Assembly (NCBI GenBank): GCA_002427535.1
Contig: DIRK01000003.1
Location: forward strand, 6,922 to 14,757
Length of the DNA stretch: 7,836 nt
Reading direction: 5' to 3'
Origin: Mageeibacillus sp. UBA5438
Lineage (GTDB): Bacteria; Bacillota; Clostridia; Saccharofermentanales; DTU023
Shown piece after piece: positions 1 through 5,688 of this stretch. The translations under genes were made by a program, and so were the position numbers. The notes under the pieces were generated by a model, which was not told the DNA's origin, did no database searches, and saw only the letters and a list, made by a program, of their open reading frames with translations. Positions within the stretch are counted from its first letter, which is position 1, and each line of letters opens with the position of its first letter.

Positions 1-80
1 CCACAGGCGGTCATGGACAAGACGATCATGAGGGCCATCACGGTCGCCAGTACCAGCATGATTGATTTTGTTTTTCTCAT
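1..80 (-). CDS. Lipoprotein, N-terminal part only (gene continues beyond the left edge)
   Basis: The 26 complete codons in the window encode a lipoprotein signal peptide: a basic start (MRKTK), a long hydrophobic stretch and a lipobox ending S-M-T-A-C, with Cys26 as the predicted lipid-bearing residue, followed by Gly. A strong AAGGAG ribosome binding site lies at 88-93, seven bases before the ATG. Only the signal peptide is visible, so the function cannot be read. In this setting a solute-binding protein of an ABC, TRAP or similar transporter is the likeliest identity, but that is inference. The gene lies directly downstream of the two-component operon on the same strand, and its promoter carries the same palindrome as the promoter of that operon. 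It is therefore a good candidate target of the response regulator. Confidence 0.72.
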   Translation of the reverse strand, partial: MRKTKSIMLVLATVMALMIVLSMTAC

Positions 81-129
81 CACTTTGCTCCTTCCCAAAA
101 ATATTCGATAATTCATTCGAATTACCATT

Positions 130-175
130 ATCCTAGCAGTCATGGAATCCGACGACCCTACCCGTAGTGGGTAGT
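130..175 (-). promoter_or_regulatory. Promoter with CTACCC-N5-GGGTAG operator (copy 1) upstream of the left-edge lipoprotein
   Basis: A 6+6 palindrome, CTACCC-N5-GGGTAG, occupies 158-174 and begins just past the response-regulator stop codon (177-179). Reading leftward, a -10-like TAGGAT lies at 130-135. The hexamer 17 bp upstream of it (153-158, GGGTCG on the minus strand) is a poor -35 that abuts the palindrome, as expected of an activator-dependent promoter. If transcription starts near 123, the palindrome centre is about -43. The surrounding 23 bp (153-175) match 5124-5146 with one difference, and the operator-to--10 distance is the same in both copies. There is no room for a terminator between the regulator gene and this promoter, so read-through into the lipoprotein gene is also possible. 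Confidence 0.66.
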
Positions 176-176
176 T

Positions 177-794
177 TTAGTAGAGGGGATTAATCCATCC
201 GTTTGAAATCATATAGAAAGCAAGATCCACCGCACGTGAAAAACCCGTCTTCGCGAGCATATTGGATTTATGGTATTTCACCGTATTCTCGCTGATGAAA
301 AGCGCCTCCGCGATCTCCTTATTGGTCATATGGCGGCACATCAAGCGGAGCACTTCCATCTCACGCTCGGTTAAGGGCGCTTCACCCACCGGCATCGGAA
401 TCGTCCGAGGCTTGGGGTAGAACAGCTCCCCTTGCATGACCCCGCGCGCGACTTCCACAAAGTAATCAAGACTTTTGTTCTTGAACACAAAAGCGTGTGC
501 GCCCGCCTCCTGGGCCCTTGGCGCGTAAGTAATCTCATCAAAACCCGACATGACAATGACCTTCACATCCGGAAATGCCTCACGGAGCGCGATCGTCGCG
601 TCAAGTCCCGAAGCGCCACCTTCGGTGCAGACATCCATAATGACCAAATCAGGGCCGAGCCTCTCACAATAATCGCTTGCGCGGCTGGCGTCCGTTAGGG
701 TCCCCACCACGGCAAAATCGCCCGCATTAAGCAGCGCATAGGTCAATGAATCACACATTGACTGATGATCGTCCACAATCAAAACACTATACAT
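177..794 (-). CDS. NarL/FixJ-family response regulator (REC-LuxR HTH)
   Basis: This 205-residue protein is a canonical two-component DNA-binding response regulator. The N-terminal receiver (about 1-120) has the acidic pair D8-D9, the phospho-acceptor D54 in the strand DLVIMD, the switch Ser83 and the conserved Lys105. The C-terminal LuxR/GerE helix-turn-helix (about 139-200) has LTEREMEVL, NKEIAEALFISENTVKYH and a final helix. All key residues are present, so it should be phosphorylated and bind DNA as a dimer. The ATG overlaps the end of the upstream histidine-kinase gene by 8 bp, with GAAAGG at 803-808 as ribosome binding site, which implies translational coupling and a cognate pair. NarL-type proteins bind short inverted repeats; the two CTACCC-N5-GGGTAG palindromes are the obvious candidate sites (inference). 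The sequence does not identify the pathway controlled. Confidence 0.93.
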   Translation of the reverse strand: MYSVLIVDDHQSMCDSLTYALLNAGDFAVVGTLTDASRASDYCERLGPDLVIMDVCTEGGASGLDATIALREAFPDVKVIVMSGFDEITYAPRAQEAGAHAFVFKNKSLDYFVEVARGVMQGELFYPKPRTIPMPVGEAPLTEREMEVLRLMCRHMTNKEIAEALFISENTVKYHKSNMLAKTGFSRAVDLAFYMISNGWINPLY

Positions 795-2223
795 CCCGCG
801 AGCCTTTCGGGAGTCGGGCTTTCAGCGTAAAACAAGGATCCAACTCAATCATGAGCGTCCCGCCATACGGTTCAAGGCGTTTTTTCATTCCGGTCAAGCC
901 TCCTCGCTCCGTGATCGGTCGTGCCGGCAGCTGTCCATCGTTTGTGATCGTCAGGAGATGCCCCTTTTCGTCCGTTTCAATCTCCGCCGTGATAACCGTC
1001 GCAAAGCCATGACGCACAGCGTTGGTCACAGCCTCCCTGATGATGTTCATCATAAGCTTAGCGCCCTCTTGCGCATCCGGCAAATCACCCACAAAGTCAA
1101 ATGCCACACCGATGGACGCTAACGCTTGAGAAAGGCTGTTCAACTCATCTTTGGGTGTAGGCGCATCCTTTTCCTTTTTCAATTCTTCCAAAAGACCTTC
1201 CGACAATGAACGCAAAAGCGCTTTATCAACCGTGGCTCCGCTTCTAATCGTCCTCAAAATAAACGACAAGCGTTGCCCCAACACATCGTGCGCACGCCTT
1301 TTGGCCCGCTCAGTTTCCCGATGGCGAATCAGCTGGTAAGACTCTTCCACCGCCTCACTCAGCGCTTGCCCGATGAGGGTCAATTCATCTTCTTGCTTCC
1401 TCAGGCGATCCGTCAGCTCCCAGCGACGGGTGACATCGGTTGCCGTGAGCTGAATAAAATTTTTCTTCTTATAAGGGAGCACAGCCGTTTTAAACAGCCA
1501 GGCGGATTGGTCCGGGGTCAGGCAGACAATGCCGCCCTCCGAACGCATTCTGACACAACCCTCACACAACGTTCCGCCGAGCAGCAGTTGGTAAAAAGCT
1601 TCACCGTTTCGCATAATCTCACCCGCGATTGTTTTCATAAGGCCCTGCATGCGCGCGTTAGAAAGCAAGATGAAACCGTCTTTGTCACTAAACAGAACCC
1701 CCGTATGCAGATGATCGATGGTGTTCTTAACAGACAGTGCGGAAAGACTCGTCCGCGTCTCGCGGTTACGCCGAATGATGATGTGAACACCCCGGACCAA
1801 AAAGATCAGGATGGCGCTAAAGAAAAGGTAGGGAAACACCCGCCCTGTCCAAGCTTCGAGCCAGGGAAGCGTCAAACTAGCCGACAGGCCGACATAGAGC
1901 GGCATGAACTTCTTTGACAAGCCCGCGACCACCGCAGAAGAGAAAAAGACAAGGCCCCAGGCGATCACACGGAGCGTGAAGTAACCGGTCGGAACAATCA
2001 TGCCAATAGACCATGTTTGCACGATCTCTCCGTGCAGCAAAGAAAGCACCAGGAGATGGCACAGCACCCAACCTTCCAGCATGTTTTCAAGGCCTCTTTT
2101 TATCCCACCGCGGCGCCGCGACACGCTGATCACCACATTCAGGGCCTGTAACAACACCGTAAGCGCGATGAAAAAGGTCAAAACCAGCCGCGACAGCTCA
2201 TGCCAGCGATAAAACTCAAGCAT
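787..2223 (-). CDS. Membrane sensor histidine kinase (multi-TM, PAS-like, HisKA_3, HATPase)
   Basis: With the ATG at 2223 this is a 478-residue inner-membrane kinase. Hydrophobic helices fill roughly residues 10-150 (five or six). A PAS-like region spans about 165-265 and includes three cysteines (C220, C223, C234). A coiled linker follows, then a HisKA_3-type phospho-acceptor region with AHDVLGQRLS (His312, Asp313). The C-terminal ATPase domain has an N-box REAVTNAVRHG (Asn401), the G1 motif NDGQ (Asp429) and the G2 motif GGLTGMKKRLEPYGG (about 441-455). Everything needed for autophosphorylation is visible. An in-frame ATG 48 bases further upstream (2271) would overlap the preceding gene by 56 bp. 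The 2223 start is preferred because it has AGAGGTGG at 2230-2237 and an 8-bp overlap, matching the next gene junction. The likely partner is the overlapping LuxR-type regulator. The signal may come through the adjacent lipoprotein sensor rather than by direct ligand binding (inference). Confidence 0.9.
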   Translation of the reverse strand: MLEFYRWHELSRLVLTFFIALTVLLQALNVVISVSRRRGGIKRGLENMLEGWVLCHLLVLSLLHGEIVQTWSIGMIVPTGYFTLRVIAWGLVFFSSAVVAGLSKKFMPLYVGLSASLTLPWLEAWTGRVFPYLFFSAILIFLVRGVHIIIRRNRETRTSLSALSVKNTIDHLHTGVLFSDKDGFILLSNARMQGLMKTIAGEIMRNGEAFYQLLLGGTLCEGCVRMRSEGGIVCLTPDQSAWLFKTAVLPYKKKNFIQLTATDVTRRWELTDRLRKQEDELTLIGQALSEAVEESYQLIRHRETERAKRRAHDVLGQRLSFILRTIRSGATVDKALLRSLSEGLLEELKKEKDAPTPKDELNSLSQALASIGVAFDFVGDLPDAQEGAKLMMNIIREAVTNAVRHGFATVITAEIETDEKGHLLTITNDGQLPARPITERGGLTGMKKRLEPYGGTLMIELDPCFTLKARLPKGSRDV

Positions 2224-4630
2224 GGCCGACCACCTCTTTTGGGAAGGACAAGCTAATGCCCGTCGCGTCATCCAAGTCCCTTATCGAGAAGCGGCCACCC
2301 GAAGCGTCAATGGCCTCTTTTAAAACATCGGCAAGGTCAAAGTAACGTGCGTCCTTTGAGGGCAAAAGCCGCATCGTCAGCCGCTCACCCTCATCTGAAA
2401 AATGCGCCAGCATCACGTCGGAGTCAGTGCGGATCGCCCAATCAATCACGGCGTAAAAGAGATCGTAAAACAAAGACGCCGCGCGCACGGGGAGCGGTTC
2501 TTTCATCGCGTTGCTGACCAAGATTCGGATCCCCGCGTAATCCGCGATCTCCGCCAGTTCATCGACATAAATAGACCATTCGTCCGTCGGCAAAGAGTCA
2601 CTTTCCTGTTCTCGGAAAAACAAATTGCTCTTGCGCTTTACGTAGCCGAGCAAAATGGCCACCCCTGCCGCCTCATAGGAGGAATCCTCTGTCATTCCGA
2701 GCGTTTCAATCATGGAGGACAGGCGCGCGATATGCGCTTCGATTTCACTTTCCAGCTGCGCTGTCAGATACCTTTTCGCAAGGTCCGCGTCGATTGCCCG
2801 CCTTATCTCCACCTTTTCCGCCAGCATGGCATTGGCTTTTTCAAGCTTTTTCACCGACGTCTCAATCTGCCGATTCAGGCGATTCAAGCCACTGACATCT
2901 TCCTCCCAAAGCGCGTAACCGCCGGTGATCTCCTTGGCAAACAGCAAGGTATCACGACCCTGCTCCACCGGGTACGGATAGGCGCGGACCACCTGTTCAA
3001 ACAAATCGTATTTAATCGGGACCGCGGACGCGGACAACAAGGAAGGCACGCCTTCATGATCGTAGATTTGCATCTTCAAGGGAGAATGCGAGGAAAGCCT
3101 GGCGTATTTACTGTTCACGGGGATAAGGCCCGTCTGCATACACACCTCCATGAACATGAGGACAAACAAGCCGACCACCATCGTGTAATCGCTCTCTCTC
3201 GCCATAGGCACGCGCGTGGTGTAACCGATCGTATACAGAAACAAAAGCCCGCATAATGCAAGGGGGAAGATGAATGCCCTTTTGCGAGGCGTCTTGCGGC
3301 TCTTGATCATCAGGAGTACCACCGCCGCGATCATTTCAAGCACCCAGGCGGCGGTGACGAGGTAAAAAATGCGGCCGTAACGATATTGCGTGGCCCACTC
3401 GAGTTTTGAAAAATCAAGCTCAAACACCTGTAAATGAAGATCATTGGTCAGGACCAAAAGCATCATTAAAACATTCCAGGAGGTCACAAAACGCATCCAC
3501 AACGGAATTCGGGGCTGCGTGTCGAACTTATCAATCGCCCAGGCCAAACCCAAGAGCAGTAAAGGCAAGGTCAGCTGGAAAACATAGTAGCTGTACCATA
3601 AATAGCGATTGGCGACCGTCTCCTTAATGATCTGATACTTCAACAGGCGTACGGTCATCCACAAAAGAAGCACCGTGCCCGCGAAAAAGACCACCCGCCG
3701 CATATCCTTTGCAAGGGTGCGGCGCATGACGGAAGCGGTCCAGACGATGACAAGCACCATGTATACAAGCGCGAAGAACTGATGCTCCCGCGCGTCCGCC
3801 GAAGAATACAGACGAGCCGACATCACCCTTCTGCTAAAGACGCGTTCCGCGTCTTGCAAAATATGATTCAGTTCATAGTAATCGGTGAGAACAGCCGCTT
3901 GCCCATAATCAACGGTTGCCAGCACACCCTCCGCCCGGCCGTCTAAGAGACGAAAACCCGACGACAACAGCTGCGTATCCATAGCTTCCAAAGTTCCAAG
4001 CTTGTCCTTTGACAGCAAGCCCTTTTCAAAGGAAAGCGTGCCCTCTTCGGGGACGATAATCTCAAGATTATGGCCATTTTGAACGAGCGCGGCCGCCTGG
4101 TAGTCAAAGCAGATAATAATGGGCGGTTCCAAACTGTTTTGGATAAGTCGCTTTTCTTTTTGAAGCGTGGACAATAAGTCAGAAACATCCTTCAGCTCAA
4201 GCGACGGGCCGTCTATGCCGTAGGCCATCGCGCCCATGATGAGCTGCAGATGCGGTGGTTTTGCGGCCATACCGACCCTTTCGTCAATCTTCGCAAGATC
4301 TGCCCATCCTGAAATTTTGGCGTCCGTTCGATCGCGGTCAGCGGCAATGATGACCGTCGCAAGATAATGCGGATACCAAAAGTCGGCCAATCCCATTTCC
4401 ACCGCGGGCACCGCCTGACTGTCAAAAGACTCTACGGCGTATCCTTGTTCGACAAGCGAAAAAGCCCAATGTTTGCCATCCAACACAGGATACGGGGAAA
4501 AGGGGGCACCGTCGGATACCGCTGAATGTGGAGGAGAAACGGCGACACAGGACGACAACAAAAACAAACAGAGGCTCAGCACCGCCCCTATCACAAAAAT
4601 TCGTTGAGGTGAATAATGCAACTTGTTCAA
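2216..4630 (-). CDS. Lipoprotein sensor: SBP-like domain + 7TM + PAS-like + kinase-like tail lacking catalytic motifs
   Basis: This 804-residue protein has a lipoprotein signal peptide (lipobox LSSC, Cys28). An extracytoplasmic domain of about 40-280 resembles a type-2 periplasmic binding protein, with features such as SGWADLAKIDERVGM and VPEEGTLSFEKGLL. Seven hydrophobic segments follow (near 283-300, 312-330, 343-365, 379-395, 420-442, 452-470, 482-500), placing the C-terminus in the cytoplasm. Then come a PAS-like piece (about 515-575), an LNRLNRQIE coiled coil to about 640 and a kinase-like tail. The 7TM-PAS-coil layout matches a class of clostridial histidine kinases, but I see no phospho-acceptor His motif and no N, G1 or G2 ATP-binding boxes in the tail. 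It probably binds a ligand outside and signals to the separately encoded kinase, with which its 3' end overlaps by 8 bp. The start is TTG at 4628-4630 with AAAGGG upstream; no better start precedes the signal peptide. Confidence 0.85.
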   Translation of the reverse strand: MNKLHYSPQRIFVIGAVLSLCLFLLSSCVAVSPPHSAVSDGAPFSPYPVLDGKHWAFSLVEQGYAVESFDSQAVPAVEMGLADFWYPHYLATVIIAADRDRTDAKISGWADLAKIDERVGMAAKPPHLQLIMGAMAYGIDGPSLELKDVSDLLSTLQKEKRLIQNSLEPPIIICFDYQAAALVQNGHNLEIIVPEEGTLSFEKGLLSKDKLGTLEAMDTQLLSSGFRLLDGRAEGVLATVDYGQAAVLTDYYELNHILQDAERVFSRRVMSARLYSSADAREHQFFALVYMVLVIVWTASVMRRTLAKDMRRVVFFAGTVLLLWMTVRLLKYQIIKETVANRYLWYSYYVFQLTLPLLLLGLAWAIDKFDTQPRIPLWMRFVTSWNVLMMLLVLTNDLHLQVFELDFSKLEWATQYRYGRIFYLVTAAWVLEMIAAVVLLMIKSRKTPRKRAFIFPLALCGLLFLYTIGYTTRVPMARESDYTMVVGLFVLMFMEVCMQTGLIPVNSKYARLSSHSPLKMQIYDHEGVPSLLSASAVPIKYDLFEQVVRAYPYPVEQGRDTLLFAKEITGGYALWEEDVSGLNRLNRQIETSVKKLEKANAMLAEKVEIRRAIDADLAKRYLTAQLESEIEAHIARLSSMIETLGMTEDSSYEAAGVAILLGYVKRKSNLFFREQESDSLPTDEWSIYVDELAEIADYAGIRILVSNAMKEPLPVRAASLFYDLFYAVIDWAIRTDSDVMLAHFSDEGERLTMRLLPSKDARYFDLADVLKEAIDASGGRFSIRDLDDATGISLSFPKEVVGHA

Positions 4631-4660
4631 TCAGGCGCCCTTTATCAGTGATGCCTGATT
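4629..4660 (-). promoter_or_regulatory. Hairpin enclosing the ribosome binding site and TTG start of the 7TM sensor gene
   Basis: AATCAGGC at 4629-4636 and GCCTGATT at 4653-4660 are perfect 8-bp inverted arms around a 16-base loop. In the leftward mRNA the loop carries the AAAGGG ribosome binding site, and the 3' arm contains the first two bases of the TTG start codon. The structure sits in the 46-bp gap after the receiver gene. It has no following T-run, so it does not look like a terminator. It could tune translation of the membrane sensor relative to the receiver. The arms are seen directly; the role is inferred. Confidence 0.5.
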
Positions 4661-4676
4661 ATAACAAATGTGCTTA

Positions 4677-5054
4677 TCAGAGCGCCGCAAGCTTGGCGAG
4701 GAGGTAATCAAGTGAAGTATCGTGAAAGACAAAGTCATCCGCCAGGCCTTGTCGAATCGCGTCAATCACGGCTTTTCGTTCTTCGGGATGATTTTGCGCC
4801 ACAAGAAGTAAAAGGCGGCAGTTGGGGAGTGCCTTGCGCAAACGTCCACAAAGCGAACAGCTGTTCTTGTCTTCATACCTATCCGTCACATCGATCACCG
4901 CGACATCGATGCCGCTCAAATCAGCGTCCAAAATCGTCTGTTCCGGATTCAGTATCAAGATGGGTTCGAGATTCAGTTCGGGCCTATTTTTAATGGCGGC
5001 GGCAAGGCCTTGGGCAAATACTCTGTTTGTTGTAATAAAGCCGACTCTTTTCAT
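4677..5054 (-). CDS. Stand-alone atypical receiver (REC-like) protein
   Basis: This 125-residue protein is a receiver domain with no output domain. The fold pattern is recognisable: VGFITTN at the first strand, a long first helix, DVAVIDV with an aspartate at the phosphorylation position (Asp55), LLLLVAQN for the fourth strand, and DDFVFHDTSLDYLL at the end. That last segment aligns with FVFKNKSLDYF in the response regulator of the same operon. The acidic Mg-binding pair D8-D9 of that regulator is replaced here by Thr8-Thr9, and its conserved Lys105 by His111. Normal phosphorylation is therefore doubtful, and it may act as a phosphorylation-independent adaptor or decoy (inference). It also carries a Cys66-x2-Cys69 pair. 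It is the first gene of the signalling operon, with AAAGGA seven bases before the ATG, and lies behind operator copy 2. Confidence 0.78.
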   Translation of the reverse strand: MKRVGFITTNRVFAQGLAAAIKNRPELNLEPILILNPEQTILDADLSGIDVAVIDVTDRYEDKNSCSLCGRLRKALPNCRLLLLVAQNHPEERKAVIDAIRQGLADDFVFHDTSLDYLLAKLAAL

Positions 5055-5100
5055 GTGAGGATCCTTTCAACAAACAAGGGCCGTGTTACTTAGTATGGCA

Positions 5101-5146
5101 ATTGTAAAGAAATTACAAGGCGGCGACCCTACCCATAGTGGGTAGT
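5101..5146 (-). promoter_or_regulatory. Promoter with CTACCC-N5-GGGTAG operator (copy 2) upstream of the signalling operon
   Basis: CTACCC-N5-GGGTAG spans 5129-5145. Reading leftward, TACAAT at 5101-5106 is a good -10. The hexamer 17 bp upstream of it (5124-5129, GGGTCG) is a poor -35 that touches the palindrome. With a start near 5094 the palindrome centre lies at about -43 and the untranslated leader is about 40 bases. Both the operator-to--10 spacing and the sequence match copy 1. A second inverted repeat, TTGTAA-N5-TTACAA at 5102-5118, overlaps the -10 and the spacer and could be a repressor site. The upstream monooxygenase-fold gene stops only 8 bp before the palindrome with no terminator between. 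Confidence 0.68.
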
Positions 5147-5153
5147 CTTCGTG

Positions 5154-5501
5154 TTACTTTTTGAAAAATGCCTCTGAATCCTCCGGCGCTTCCTCTCGCT
5201 GAGTGTCGGTATAGCACCGTATCGCGGAGGTCACCGTGATGGTGTAGCGCAGAAAGGCGTACTCGCGCCCGTATTGTCGCGCGCGGCGATGTTCGAGCGC
5301 ATTGCGCCAGCGTTCGATGGAAGCTTCATCTTCCCAGACCGAAAGACTGAGCAGCTTTCGCTCATCCTTAAGGCCTGTGAAGCGCTCCGATCTTATAAAC
5401 CCGGGGGTTTCTTGTAGGGCCTTATTTAATTCGGCCGCGATCTTTAGGTATTCATCTGAACATTCAGGTTTTACGATGACCTCAAAAAGAACGTATCACA
5501 T
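5154..5501 (-). pseudogene. ABM-fold (antibiotic biosynthesis monooxygenase-like) protein, in-frame TGA as codon 2
   Basis: The minus-strand frame ending in TAA at 5154-5156 stays open for 113 codons and encodes a typical small ABM-family protein. It starts YVLFEVIVKPE, has KLLSLSVWEDEASIERWR in the middle and EHRRARQYGREYAFLRY toward the end. These proteins form ferredoxin-like dimers; relatives include quinol monooxygenases and heme-degrading enzymes, and many have no proven activity. A well-placed AAGGAG (5511-5516) precedes ATG at 5499-5501, but the next codon is TGA (5496-5498), in the same frame. No ATG, GTG or TTG follows in frame until near the C-terminus, so as written it cannot be translated normally. 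Apart from this the frame is intact, suggesting a very recent nonsense change, a sequence error, or an unusual start. Type chosen cautiously. Confidence 0.68.
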
Positions 5502-5688
5502 GGTATATTTCTCCTTCCCTCCCTTATTATCTTACTCCTGCTGTAAGATTTTGCGTATTGACTAGCATATTTTGTATAAAATTCCCACCTCATTCCTGTT
5601 TTCGTTTCCAAATCTCCGCCAATTGGCATATAATTACTGAAGGAACCTCTTGGAATAAGACATCTTCGGAAAGGACTGGAGGAAAAAC
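5502..5688. promoter_or_regulatory. Divergent intergenic region with candidate promoters and a 21-bp inverted repeat
   Basis: This stretch separates the leftward ABM gene from the rightward livJ-like gene. For livJ, TATAAT at 5629-5634 is a strong -10, with TTTCCA at 5605-5610 as a weak -35 (18-bp spacer). A second candidate is TTGCGT (5551-5556) with TATAAA (5575-5580), also spaced 18. The livJ ribosome binding site is GGAGG at 5678-5682, six bases before the ATG. ATCTTAC-N7-GTAAGAT at 5529-5549 is a perfect 7-bp inverted repeat, close to a possible leftward -10 (GATAAT on the minus strand, 5527-5532), and could be an operator or small hairpin. No copy of the CTACCC-N5-GGGTAG palindrome occurs here. 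Confidence 0.45.

Noticed and set aside
415..420. Additional GGGTAG half-site inside the response regulator gene
   Set aside because: It is a single half-site in coding sequence without the partner CTACCC at the right spacing.
1273..1917. Long plus-strand open frames opposite the kinase and sensor genes (also 2402-3256)
   Set aside because: They lie antisense to well-supported genes, show no recognisable domains or ribosome binding sites, and look like byproducts of codon bias on the opposite strand.
2224..2271. Longer start for the histidine kinase at 2271 (16 extra residues)
   Set aside because: It would overlap the preceding gene by 56 bp. The ATG at 2223 has a better ribosome binding site and the same 8-bp overlap seen at the next gene junction.
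5496..5498. TGA read as an amino acid (selenocysteine or an altered code)
   Set aside because: TGA is used as a normal stop at 2216-2218 and 7778-7780, Trp is encoded by TGG throughout, and the position before the first conserved residue is not a plausible selenocysteine site.
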